From NCBI RefSeq assembly GCF_029392675.1, contig NZ_CP113941.1, forward strand, positions 1,531,001-1,595,000: a stretch of 64,000 nt of DNA, read 5' to 3'. Positions 45,881 to 56,220 of this stretch are shown one piece after another. A program made the translations under genes and the position numbers. Under the pieces are notes generated by a model. It saw only the letters and a program-made list of their open reading frames with translations. It searched no databases and was not told where the DNA came from. This DNA is from Lactobacillus sp. ESL0684 (lineage in GTDB: Bacteria > Bacillota > Bacilli > Lactobacillales > Lactobacillaceae). Position 1 is the stretch's first letter, and every line of letters starts with the position of its first letter.

Positions 45881-46439
45881 TTTTAATCTCCTCAATTGCC
45901 TGCTTGAGTTCTGTCAAAGTAATCCCAAAGGTTTGCAAACGTTTGTAGAATTGTTTGGCATTACCATAACCAATTCGCAATTTAACCCCCACTTGTTCAC
46001 GCAGCTTACGTGAGTTGGCACCACTAGCCAACCCTAGCTGAGCATAATCTTTGCGAGTTAGATCACTAGGAATATCTTGGGCTTCATGCAAATCCCTCAG
46101 TGCTTTAGTTAGAACTTCTTTAGACGCATGCTCAACTCCCAAAGAATTTCCCCGTTTTTGTGGTACTCCTTCTTTGCGAGTAATAAAGGCTTGCTTAGCA
46201 GAAGGCACTGCTTGAGTAACAATTCGGCGAATTCGTTCACCATTTAAATCGGGATCAGTAAAGACGATGATTTCACGTTTTGGCGCTAACGCCTTTAATT
46301 CCGTTAAGACTTCCTCAGGTACATCAGAGCCATTGGTCTCAATCGTTTCAATTCCCGGAAAAAATTGCTTCAACCTAATCGTGTCATCCTTGCCTTCAAC
46401 AACCACCACTGCATTAAAATGTTTTTTAATTAAGCCCAT
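45873..46439 (-). CDS. rnmV: Ribonuclease M5
   Basis: 188 residues. RNase M5 matures the 5' and 3' ends of 5S rRNA. The TOPRIM domain is visible: [16 protein letters not shown] with the conserved Glu, then [16 protein letters not shown] with the DxD metal motif. The C-terminal part carries [28 protein letters not shown], typical of RnmV. The start overlaps the end of tatD by 14 bases. Confidence 0.93.
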   Translation of the reverse strand: MGLIKKHFNAVVVVEGKDDTIRLKQFFPGIETIETNGSDVPEEVLTELKALAPKREIIVFTDPDLNGERIRRIVTQAVPSAKQAFITRKEGVPQKRGNSLGVEHASKEVLTKALRDLHEAQDIPSDLTRKDYAQLGLASGANSRKLREQVGVKLRIGYGNAKQFYKRLQTFGITLTELKQAIEEIKNE

Positions 46440-47192
46440 AAACTCTCTCTGTATTCATATAAGTTGCCTGGGCAACTTCCGCTAAAGGTAAATCCTTTAT
46501 TTCAGCAATCGCGCGTGCCACATAGTAAACGTTGGCTGGTTCATTTTGCTTGCCGCGATATGGCTTGGGCGTTAAATATGGTGCATCTGTTTCTACCAAT
46601 AGTCGATCAAGCGGCGTCTGTTTTACCGCTTCATGAACTTCCACAGCTTTTGTAAAGGAAGCCACACCTGAATAAGAAAAATAAACATTTAAATCTAAGA
46701 ACTTATTCAGCCACTCTACATTGCCATTGAAGCTATGTAAAACTGCTCCATATTCAAGATTGCTGCGACGTAAAATCTCATAACAATCGGTAAAAGCATC
46801 ACGCGTATGAATATCTACCGGTAATTTTAACTCATGTGCAAGTTCAACCTGCCTTGCAAAGACTTTTCTTTGTTGATCGCGGGGACTTTCATCCCAATAA
46901 TAATCTAACCCAATCTCGCCTAAAGCTACTACACCAGGAATTTGCAGCTGTTCAATCAGCTGATCTTCTGCCTGTTGATCGTAGTCTTTAGCAACATCTG
47001 GACAGTAACCGACCATTGCATAAACGTTATCAAATCGCTGACTTAAATCAATTGCTCGTCGATTAAAATCTGGATCCTGACCAACACAGATTAGCCGAGT
47101 AACACCCAATTTTTGTGCCCGTTCAAGATAAAATTCTTCTTGACCGCGAAACGGTTCATCTTGCAAATGTGTATGATTATCAATCAGTTCCA

Positions 47193-47193
<1 letters not shown>
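46426..47193 (-). CDS. tatD: TatD-family metal-dependent DNase
   Basis: 255 residues. The metal ligands of the amidohydrolase fold are in place: DNHTHLQ at the N-terminus, Glu in ALGEIGLDYYW, His in VDIHTR, the His of VLHSFNG and the Asp of VETDAPYLTPKPYRG. Gram-positive homologues act as 3'-5' exonucleases or D-aminoacyl hydrolase-like enzymes; exact substrate uncertain. The start shares one base with the metG stop. Confidence 0.92.
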
Positions 47194-49208
<2,015 letters not shown>

Positions 49209-49390
49209 TTATACTACACTAAAAAAGCAGCAGAACTGGATTATTAACTTTTTGAGTAGCTTTTCACTCAATAAATAGTTGATCAAAATAACTTTGAATT
49301 TTAATTTTACTTTCGGTAAACTAACAATAGAAGTTGCTAAGATGGTGCTGTTTCAATCAGAAGGTCGTGGTGCTTATGTACTAAATCTTC

Positions 49391-49576
49391 ATGAAAGGAA
49401 CAGTAAGTATTCTAATAAATACTTTTTTCGCAATTGGTGCGGCAATTATTTTTGGTTTTTATTTGTTGACTGAGATTACCAATTCAATGACTGAATTAGT
49501 AATAGCAGCAGACAAATTGCTAAGAGCAATTGTTAAACTGATTAAAGTAATTAAGAAATTAATTGCAAAGAAATAA
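49391..49576 (+). CDS. Type C small membrane peptide of a toxin/antisense-like module
   Basis: 61 residues: MKGTVSILINTFFAIGAAIIFGFYLL membrane segment, then a polar TEITNSMTELVIAADKL and a strongly basic amphipathic end (LIKVIKKLIAKK). Unlike A and B in sequence but in the same setting: AAGATGGTG (49339-49347), leader site AAGGTCGTGGTGCTT with a minimal leader ATG-TAC-TAA at 49376, terminator 49571-49608, inverted CACCATCTT (49632-49640) and opposing promoter. GAAAGGA is close, partly overlapping the start. No named family recognised; toxin role inferred from architecture. Confidence 0.6.
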   Translation: MKGTVSILINTFFAIGAAIIFGFYLLTEITNSMTELVIAADKLLRAIVKLIKVIKKLIAKK

Positions 49577-49685
49577 CCATCTTGCTATGGAAGGCGATGG
49601 TTTTATTTCTTAAATAAAATTGTTGTCAGTCACCATCTTTGATGGCTTCTTAGAAGAGAGTTATGCGACAACATAACTCTCTTTT
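49571..49685 (-). ncRNA. Putative antisense RNA, module C
   Basis: Extended -10 TGT TATCAT (plus 49693-49698), 5' hairpin AGAGAGTTATG...CATAACTCTCT, the AAGATGGTG motif and terminator AAATAACCATC...GATGGTTTTATTT (49571-49608). Confidence 0.5.
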
Positions 49686-49730
49686 CATTTACATGATAAC
49701 ACATTTTTCATGCAGAATTAAATCTTAAAA

Positions 49731-49970
49731 ATTTTTGGCTTTTATTTATTAACTGCGATCATAAATTCAATGACTGAATTTATAACATCAGCGGACAAAT
49801 TGCTAAACTGATTGAAGTAATTAAAGAATTAATTGCAAAGAAATAACCATCTTGCTTTGACCGGCGATGGTTTATTTCTCTAAATAATTATAAGGTTAGC
49901 CACCATCTTTGATGGCTTATTAAAAGAAAGTTATGTTAGAGCATATCTCTCCATTTCTATTTTATCACGA
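49731..49970. pseudogene. Decayed copy of module C
   Basis: Fragment FGFYLLTAIINSMTEFITSADKLLN then a stop, with the rest of the peptide frameshifted. The terminator (AAATAACCATC/GATGGTTTATTT), the CCACCATCTTTGATGG motif and a weakened hairpin AGAAAGTTATG survive. The toxin promoter, leader and start codon are missing. Confidence 0.7.
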
Positions 49971-50011
49971 TTCACTAAAGAAATAAAAAATTATTTTTCA
50001 TTCGCTACTTT

Positions 50012-51562
50012 TTATTCCCATTCAATCGTTGATGGCGGCTTACTCGTCACATCGTAAACTACGCGGTTGATGTTCGGAACTTCATCGACTATGCGCGTTG
50101 AGATTTTTTGTAAAACATCCCAAGGTAAATGCGCAAAATCCGCGGTCATTCCATCAACCGAAGTAACTGCACGAATCCCAATCGTATAATCGTATGTTCG
50201 ACCATCACCCATGACGCCAACTGACTTAATGCCTGGCAGCACTGTGAAGTATTGCCAGACTTCCTGCTCCAAGTCCGCCTTTTTAATTTCATCTCGCAAA
50301 ACCGCATCACTATCGCGAACAATTTTTAATTTATCCTCCGTAACCTCGCCCAAGACACGAATTCCTAGACCTGGTCCCGGAAATGGCTGCCGCCAGACTA
50401 AATCATGTGGAATACCTAGTTTTTCCCCTAATTCACGAACCTCATCTTTAAATAACTTGCGCAATGGCTCAATCAATTTAAAGTGCATGTCTTCTGGCAA
50501 ACCACCCACATTATGGTGGGATTTAATCGTCTGTGCAGTGTTAGTCCCGCTCTCAATCACATCAGTATACAGCGTGCCTTGTGCTAAGAAGTCAACTTCC
50601 TGCATTTTTTGTGCTTCTTGGTTAAAGACTTCAATAAATTCATTACCGATAATTTTCCGCTTTTGTTCAGGATCAGTTACCCCTTTTAACTTGGTCAAAA
50701 AACGTTCTTGAGCATTCACACGGATAATGTTCACGCCTAAATCTTGGTTCAAAGCCGCCATGACTTCGTCGCCTTCATTTTTGCGCAGCATTCCGTGATC
50801 AACAAAAATAGCAGTTAGTTGGTCGCCAATCGCTTTGTGGAGCAGCGTTGCAGTCACACTCGAATCAACTCCGCCCGACAAACCTAAGATGACTTTTTTA
50901 TCCCCAACTTCGGCTCTAATCTGTTCAACTTGCATTTCGATAAAATCGTCCATTGTCCAGTTGGCCTTAGCCTGACAAACTTTAAACGCAAAGTTGCGCA
51001 GAATATCTAAGCCATACTGCGTGTTGCGCACTTCAGCGTGAAATTGAATTCCGTAAAATTGTTCTGCCTCATTGGCAATGGCAGCAATTGGGCAATTCTT
51101 ACTTGAGGCTACCGTCTTAAAACCTGCTGGTGCTTCAGTCACCAAATCGCCGTGACTCATCCAGACAAATTCTTTGGCAGGCAGATTATCAAACAAAATC
51201 GAATTAGGGTCTTCCACCTGAATATCCGCACGACCATATTCGGAATTAGCTGCTTTTTCAACCTTGCCATCCAAATAATGCGACATTAGCTGCATTCCGT
51301 AGCAAATTCCCAAAATAGGAATTCCTAATTTAAAGATTGCTGGATCAACATTAAGCGCACCTTCATCATAGATACTGTTAGGACCACCAGAAAAAATAAT
51401 CCCTTTAGGATTAATTTGTTTGATCTTTTCCATGCTAATATCATGCGGTAAAAGTTCAGAATAAATACCAAAATCGCGCAAACGGCGCGTAATTAGTTGA
51501 TTATATTGACTGCCAAAGTCCAGCACGATTATTTCGTCAAAATCTGCCATTGCTTTTTTCAC
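50012..51562 (-). CDS. guaA: GMP synthase (glutamine-hydrolysing)
   Basis: About 516 residues; converts XMP to GMP. N-terminal glutamine amidotransferase: [17 protein letters not shown], nucleophile Cys in LGICYGMQ, and QFHAEV where most enzymes have HPE. ATP-pyrophosphatase motif [15 protein letters not shown], then the dimerisation end [17 protein letters not shown]. Start uncertain: the GTG at 51562 has AAGGGTG well placed; ATGs at 51580 and 51550 are alternatives. It faces xpt-pbuX, the purine salvage operon, across a shared regulatory region. Confidence 0.95.
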   Translation of the reverse strand: MKKAMADFDEIIVLDFGSQYNQLITRRLRDFGIYSELLPHDISMEKIKQINPKGIIFSGGPNSIYDEGALNVDPAIFKLGIPILGICYGMQLMSHYLDGKVEKAANSEYGRADIQVEDPNSILFDNLPAKEFVWMSHGDLVTEAPAGFKTVASSKNCPIAAIANEAEQFYGIQFHAEVRNTQYGLDILRNFAFKVCQAKANWTMDDFIEMQVEQIRAEVGDKKVILGLSGGVDSSVTATLLHKAIGDQLTAIFVDHGMLRKNEGDEVMAALNQDLGVNIIRVNAQERFLTKLKGVTDPEQKRKIIGNEFIEVFNQEAQKMQEVDFLAQGTLYTDVIESGTNTAQTIKSHHNVGGLPEDMHFKLIEPLRKLFKDEVRELGEKLGIPHDLVWRQPFPGPGLGIRVLGEVTEDKLKIVRDSDAVLRDEIKKADLEQEVWQYFTVLPGIKSVGVMGDGRTYDYTIGIRAVTSVDGMTADFAHLPWDVLQKISTRIVDEVPNINRVVYDVTSKPPSTIEWE

Positions 51563-51721
51563 GCTGCACACCCTTTTCATTTTCTAAACGACATATCTAA
51601 ATTAATTCAACTGTACTAAGAATTAAGCTAACGGTCAACCTTTTTTTCATCCAGCAACAGATTTTAACGAATTATATCTTATAAGTTGTCCCAATAATTC
51701 GTTTTTTTGAAAATTTTATTC

Positions 51722-51750
51722 TTGCACAAGTTCATCTGCTTTGTTAGAAT
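51722..51750 (+). promoter_or_regulatory. xpt promoter
   Basis: TTGCAC at 51722-51727, 17-base spacer, TAGAAT at 51745-51750 with an extended TGT. Located directly ahead of the purine riboswitch. Confidence 0.75.
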
Positions 51751-51770
51751 GCGTTCATCAAGTAAATATT

Positions 51771-51837
51771 GATCTGTATATTGTCGTAATCAGGGCGGCA
51801 GTTTCTACTCAGAACCGTAAATTCTGAACTATGGGTC
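51771..51837 (+). promoter_or_regulatory. Purine (guanine/xanthine-type) riboswitch aptamer
   Basis: P1 GATCTGTA/TATGGGTC; P2 GTCGT/GCGGC closing the loop AATCAGG; junction GTTTCTAC; P3 TCAGAA/TTCTGA with loop CCGTAAA; then AACTATG. The conserved TTTCTAC, CCGTAAA and ACTATG are all present. The C in ACTATG sits at position 74, which in this class pairs with guanine or hypoxanthine rather than adenine. It controls xpt-pbuX by attenuation. Confidence 0.92.
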
Positions 51838-51871
51838 AAGTAGCAATTTGGGCAGTTAAGCTGACTGCTTT

Positions 51872-51918
51872 AAGGGCTTCTTTGACCGTTTTTAGGTGAA
51901 AGAAGCCCTTATTTTTTT
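51872..51918 (+). terminator. Riboswitch expression-platform terminator
   Basis: AAGGGCTTCTTT pairs with AAAGAAGCCCTT, followed by ATTTTTTT. The preceding GGGCAGTTAAGCTGACTGCTT provides an alternative pairing. It overlaps the sequence just ahead of the xpt ribosome-binding site. Confidence 0.85.
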
Positions 51919-51931
51919 CAAGGAGGAAATT

Positions 51932-52510
51932 GTGAAGTTATTAGAAGATCGCATTCGGCGTGATGGTGAAGTTTTACCCGGTAATGTCCTAAAAATCAAT
52001 TCATTTTTAAATCATCAGGTTGATCCCGAACTAATGATGGCAGTCGGACAAGAATTCGCCCGCCTTTTTCAAGATAGCGGCATTACCAAAGTCTTAACTT
52101 GCGAAGCATCTGGGATTGCTCCCGGCATCATGGCCGCTTTTGAACTCCGCGTTCCCATGGTCTTTGCCCGCAAAAAGAAGCCGTCCACTCTCAATGACGC
52201 TGTCTACTGGGCAGATGTGTTCTCCTATACCAAAAAAGTAACTAACAAAATTTGCGTTGAACAAAAATTCCTCAGTAAAGATGATAATCTACTAATCGTC
52301 GATGACTTTTTAGCTCATGGTGAAGCTGTCAAAGGGCTAATTAGTGTGGCCGAGCAGGCCCATACCAATGTTGCCGGAGTAGGCGTTGTAGTTGCGAAAA
52401 GTTTCCAAGGTGGCAGCGACTGGGTCAAAGACCATGGTTATCGGCTGGAAGCCCTCGCTAACATTACTAACTTTACAGACGGCAAAGTAGTATTTGCGGG
52501 TGAAGCATAA
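51932..52510 (+). CDS. xpt: Xanthine phosphoribosyltransferase
   Basis: 192 residues from the GTG at 51932, placed by AAGGAGGAAATT and by the family start KLLEDRIRRDGEVLPGNVLK; upstream ATG-like codons lie inside the terminator. It joins xanthine to PRPP to give XMP. The PRPP-binding motif LLIVDDFLAHGEAVKGL is intact, as is LTCEASGIAPG. Its stop overlaps the pbuX start (TAATG). Confidence 0.96.
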   Translation: MKLLEDRIRRDGEVLPGNVLKINSFLNHQVDPELMMAVGQEFARLFQDSGITKVLTCEASGIAPGIMAAFELRVPMVFARKKKPSTLNDAVYWADVFSYTKKVTNKICVEQKFLSKDDNLLIVDDFLAHGEAVKGLISVAEQAHTNVAGVGVVVAKSFQGGSDWVKDHGYRLEALANITNFTDGKVVFAGEA

Positions 52511-53793
52511 TGGCGCAAACAGAAGTCAGCCATCAAAAAGCCGCCGTTTTAGGATTACAACACCTATTGGCCATGTATTCTGGAGCCGTGGCTGTTCCTT
52601 TATTAATCGGTACTGCCCTCAAGTTCTCTGCCAGCCAAATGACTTATCTAGTTTCGATCGATATTTTCATGTGTGGCTTGGCGACACTTTTGCAGTTACT
52701 GACTAACAAGTTCTTTGGCATTGGTTTTCCAGTAATCTTGGGTTGTGCGATCCAAGCTGTAGCCCCCTTGCAGATGATTGGTCAAAAGTTCTCCATCAAT
52801 GACATGTATGGCGCAATTATTGTGGCGGGGATTTTCGTAGTGCTAATCGCGGGAATTTTTGCTAAAATCAAACGCTTCTTTCCACCTGTGGTAACCGGAA
52901 CGCTAATTACTACTATTGGCTTAACGCTAATTCCAGTTGCGATCGAGAATATGGGTGGCGGCAACGCTAGTGCTAAAGACTTCGGGAGTGGCCAAAATTT
53001 GCTATTAGCCTTTGTGACTATGATTATTATTCTAGCATTTGAAATCTGGGCTAAAGGCTTTTTGCAATCAATCTCCGTCCTAATCGGTCTGATCGCCGGT
53101 ACCATCATTGCCGCCTGCATGGGCTTAGTATCTTTTGAACCTGTCTTTGATGCTTCATGGTTTCACTTACCGCAATTGTTCTACTTTGGCGTGCCCAAAT
53201 TCGAGTGGTCATCAAGTATAACCATGATTATTATTGCGCTAGTTTCTATGGTTGAATCAACTGGTGTTTTCTTTGCTACTGGAGATTTAATACACCATAA
53301 TCTAACCGAAACTGATCTCAAAAAGGGTTACCGCGCAGAAGGCCTTGCCCAAATCTTTGGCGGCTTATTTAATGCCTTTCCTTACACCACCTTTTCACAA
53401 AATGTTGGTCTGCTGCAACTGTCTGGAATTAAAACCAAACGTCCAATTTATTGGGCTGCAGGTCTACTGATGACAATGGGCCTCTTACCTAAAATCGGTG
53501 CGCTAGTTACGATTATCCCGACTGCAGTTTTAGGTGGCGCAATGATTGTAATGTTTACTATGATTGCTGTACAAGGAATGAAGACCTTAACTAAAGTTGA
53601 CTTGAGTAATAATAACAACGTATTAATTATTGCCATTTCGATTGGACTTGGCTTAGGAGTAACCATTTATCCACAGCTTTTCCAAAACTTACCTGATACA
53701 GTGCAACTTTTTCTGTCTAACGGGATTGTGATTACTAGTCTGTCGGCTACAATTCTAAATGTTTTGCTCAATCATCAGACAACTTCAAATTAA
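52510..53793 (+). CDS. pbuX: Xanthine permease (NCS2 family)
   Basis: 427 residues with about 12-14 membrane segments. NCS2 signatures: QHLLAMYSGAVAVPLLIG at the start, ALVSMVESTGVFFATGDL in TM8 with the substrate Glu, and EGLAQIFGGLFNAFPYTTFSQNVGLLQLSGIKTKR in TM10. Imports xanthine by proton symport, feeding Xpt in the same operon; both are under the purine riboswitch. Confidence 0.95.
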   Translation: MAQTEVSHQKAAVLGLQHLLAMYSGAVAVPLLIGTALKFSASQMTYLVSIDIFMCGLATLLQLLTNKFFGIGFPVILGCAIQAVAPLQMIGQKFSINDMYGAIIVAGIFVVLIAGIFAKIKRFFPPVVTGTLITTIGLTLIPVAIENMGGGNASAKDFGSGQNLLLAFVTMIIILAFEIWAKGFLQSISVLIGLIAGTIIAACMGLVSFEPVFDASWFHLPQLFYFGVPKFEWSSSITMIIIALVSMVESTGVFFATGDLIHHNLTETDLKKGYRAEGLAQIFGGLFNAFPYTTFSQNVGLLQLSGIKTKRPIYWAAGLLMTMGLLPKIGALVTIIPTAVLGGAMIVMFTMIAVQGMKTLTKVDLSNNNNVLIIAISIGLGLGVTIYPQLFQNLPDTVQLFLSNGIVITSLSATILNVLLNHQTTSN

Positions 53794-53797
53794 TCAC

Positions 53798-53828
53798 AAA
53801 GCAACTTCAAACCGAAGTTGCTTTTTTT
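53798..53828 (+). terminator. pbuX terminator
   Basis: AAAGCAACTTC/GAAGTTGCTTTTTTT with a short loop, directly after pbuX. Confidence 0.85.
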
Positions 53829-53909
53829 CAATACTTGGCAATTTTAGTTTGCTAGTTAGTGCCTTTTTTTAATACAATAGTAGATAAAGCAAAAAGAGAG
53901 GTAAAATTT

Positions 53910-55325
53910 ATGAAACAAACAGAATGTACCACAATTTTAGTTGGTAAAAATGCTTCAATTGACGGTTCAACCATGATTGCCAGAAGCGAAGATGGCGGTC
54001 GAACAATTATTCCAGAGAGCTTTGAAGTAGTAACACCTGAAAAGCAACCCAAGCATTATGAAAGTGTGATTAGCCACCAAAAGATCGATGACGAAGATCT
54101 TTTAGCTAATCCGCTGCGTTACACTAGTGCACCCGACGTTTCTGGAGAGAGCGGAATCTGGGCAGCAGCTGGGATTAATTCTGACAATGTTGCTATGACC
54201 GCTACTGAAACCATCACTACTAATTCCCGCATTCAAGGGATTGATCCACTAACTACTGAAGGTGGTCTTGGCGAAGAAGACTTTGTTACCTTGACCTTAC
54301 CATACCTGCACTGTGCCCACGATGGCGTTAAACGCGTCGGCTACTTATTAGAAAAATATGGCACCTATGAAATGAACGGCATGGCTTTTGCTGACAACGA
54401 CGAAGTCTGGTACCTTGAAACTATTGGCGGACATCATTGGATTGCTCGCCGCATTCCAGATGATGCTTATGTTGTTGCACCCAACCGTTTAAATATCGAC
54501 GAATTTCACTTTGGTCAAGACGGTTACGAAGCAGACAGCGGCTTAGAAGGTTTAATTGCCAAATATCAACTAAATCCTGACCGTGAAGGTTACAACATGC
54601 GTCACATTTTTGGTAGTTCAACCATTAAGGACGCTCACTACAACAACCCACGTGCTTGGTTTGTTCACAATTATTTTGATCCAAACTTTGGTAGTGAGCC
54701 AAGTGACCAAGAACAACCATTTATTTGCTATGCTAATCGTAAAATTAGTATCGAAGATATTGAATGGATCGAGAGTTCACACTACCAAGACACTCCTTAT
54801 GATGTATATGGTTCAGAAGGGACTGAAGCCCAGAAGAAGGCCTTTCGTCCAATCGGTTTAAACCGTAATTTTGAAACCCATATTTTGCAAGTCAGAAATA
54901 ATGTTCCTAGTGAAGTTGCAGGCGTACAGTGGTTAGCCTTTGGTCCAAATACATTCAATTGTATGGTGCCTTTCTATACTAATGTAGAAACTACCCCAGC
55001 TTGTTTCCAAACTGGCCCTAAGTTTGACTTAAAACAAATCTTTTGGCTGAATAAATTGACTGCCCAACTTGGTGATACCAACTTTAAGGTCTATGGTGAA
55101 TTAGAAAATGATTTTGAGCAAAAATCACAAGCACAATGCCATATGGTGCAACACCAGACTGATGACAAGGCAGCCACTTTAACTGGCAAAGAATTGCAAG
55201 CTGCATTAACTGCAGCTAACGAGCAAATGGCTGACCAAGTTTACAACAATACTGTCGAACTACTCGGCAATATGGTTGATGAAGGTCACGGCTTAATGAC
55301 ACTGAAATACGATTTACTCGATTAA
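53910..55325 (+). CDS. pepDA: C69-family dipeptidase (PepDA type)
   Basis: 471 residues from the ATG at 53910 (GAGAGG upstream). Ntn-hydrolase-type cysteine dipeptidase with Cys6 as likely nucleophile (MKQTECTTILVGKNASIDGS) and the conserved TMIARSEDGG. The body (SAPDVSGESGIWAAAGINSDNVAMTATETITTN, GGHHWIARRIPDDAYVVAPNRLN) and the C-terminal GHGLMTLKYDLLD match PepDA of dairy lactobacilli as I recall it. Cytosolic, broad dipeptide hydrolysis. Monocistronic, with terminators on both sides. Confidence 0.95.
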   Translation: MKQTECTTILVGKNASIDGSTMIARSEDGGRTIIPESFEVVTPEKQPKHYESVISHQKIDDEDLLANPLRYTSAPDVSGESGIWAAAGINSDNVAMTATETITTNSRIQGIDPLTTEGGLGEEDFVTLTLPYLHCAHDGVKRVGYLLEKYGTYEMNGMAFADNDEVWYLETIGGHHWIARRIPDDAYVVAPNRLNIDEFHFGQDGYEADSGLEGLIAKYQLNPDREGYNMRHIFGSSTIKDAHYNNPRAWFVHNYFDPNFGSEPSDQEQPFICYANRKISIEDIEWIESSHYQDTPYDVYGSEGTEAQKKAFRPIGLNRNFETHILQVRNNVPSEVAGVQWLAFGPNTFNCMVPFYTNVETTPACFQTGPKFDLKQIFWLNKLTAQLGDTNFKVYGELENDFEQKSQAQCHMVQHQTDDKAATLTGKELQAALTAANEQMADQVYNNTVELLGNMVDEGHGLMTLKYDLLD

Positions 55326-55340
55326 TTAATGATAAAAATA

Positions 55341-55375
55341 AAACCGCTCAGATTAATTCCTGAGTGGCTTTTTTA
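55341..55375 (+). terminator. pepDA terminator
   Basis: CCGCTCAG...CTGAGTGG stem followed by CTTTTTTA. Confidence 0.8.
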
Positions 55376-55487
55376 ATGCGAAAAATAACTTTTTAGATGT
55401 ATTATCGATAACAACTTCATTATAACTAAAAAATGTCTGTTACTTAGATTGTTTTAAATATTTATTTTTATCCTTTGCTTAACCTTA

Positions 55488-55769
55488 TTAAATTGACATA
55501 AATTCTATCTTTACTTTTTGATTAGTCGCTTGGGCAATTTCACTCAACAACTTTGTAGAAGCATTCATAGAACCACTCTCAATTCGCGCAATTGTAGATT
55601 GCGGCTTACCCACTAACTTTGCAAATTCTCTTTGACTTAAGCCAAGACTGTTTCGCAAATCTCTTACTTGTACAGCAACTTCAAGGTTCATATTATCCTG
55701 AACTGCTTCTTTGGCAAATTCAGAATCGCGCATACTTCGTTCACGCGCATACTCATCAATTTTACTCAT
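55488..55769 (-). CDS. HigA-type XRE antitoxin
   Basis: 93 residues from the ATG at 55769 (GAGG upstream; overlaps the toxin end). An N-terminal helical SKIDEYARERSMRDSEFAKEAV region is followed by a Cro/CI helix-turn-helix (LRNSLGLSQREFAKLVGKPQSTIARIESGSMNAS cited as two halves LGLSQREFAKLVG and QSTIARIESG). Such proteins bind the toxin and repress their own operon. The toxin-first order fits HigBA. The operator candidate is the palindrome at 56115-56142. Confidence 0.85.
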   Translation of the reverse strand: MSKIDEYARERSMRDSEFAKEAVQDNMNLEVAVQVRDLRNSLGLSQREFAKLVGKPQSTIARIESGSMNASTKLLSEIAQATNQKVKIEFMSI

Positions 55770-56111
55770 TATTTTTACCTCTTCCAAAATCATTTCTTCT
55801 ATTCTTAGCCTTACTTATTTCCTTAGTAGGTGTTTTTTGATCCTTTTTAGTAAAGCCATGCATTATAACATAATGATTATTTTCAAAATGAAAATAAATT
55901 GCTCTTTGAATGTTCGAGGAATATTGGCTACGAATTTCAAACAAATTACTTTCTAATTTCTTAACCCATTTTTGACGGCTAGCTATTGTAACCCATAAAA
56001 TTCAATATTATTAATCATTGCATACAACTTAGCCGCTTCTTTAGCTGGTAAACTGTCTAAAAATGATTTGAATTCTTGCCAATCATAGTAATCAAATTCA
56101 ATTTTCTTCAT
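55762..56111 (-). pseudogene. HigB/RelE-type toxin gene, frameshifted
   Basis: The ATG at 56111 opens MKKIEFDYYDWQEFKSFLDSLPAKEAAKLYAMINNIEFYGLQ, then hits TAG. One base further along, the continuation reads IASRQKWVKKLESNLFEIRSQYSSNIQRAIYFHFENNHYVIMHGF, here given in parts, ending KTPTKEISKAKNRR-DFGRGKNNE. Together they form a normal HigB-type mRNA interferase of about 115 residues with the typical LFEIR and LHGF/MHGFTKK-QKTP motifs. A missing A in CAAATAGC (now CAATAGC, near 55984) explains the break. The antitoxin is intact. Confidence 0.8.
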
Positions 56112-56114
56112 AGA

Positions 56115-56142
56115 CATATGATAGCATGCTTGCTATCATATG
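56115..56142. promoter_or_regulatory. Perfect 28-bp palindrome upstream of the HigBA-type locus
   Basis: Arms CATATGATAGCA and TGCTATCATATG around TGCT, three bases before the toxin start codon. Expected binding site for the HigA-type repressor or toxin-antitoxin complex. Confidence 0.75.
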
Positions 56143-56174
56143 GCAAAATTACTCTATGCAGTTAACCTAAAATC

Positions 56175-56213
56175 TAAAAAAGCTTGAAGCACCTTAGCTT
56201 CAAGCATTTTTTT
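56175..56213. terminator. murA terminator
   Basis: AAAAAGCTTGAAGC/GCTTCAAGCATTTTTTT hairpin with runs on both sides, just after murA and facing the toxin locus. Confidence 0.85.
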
Positions 56214-56220
56214 GTATTAA

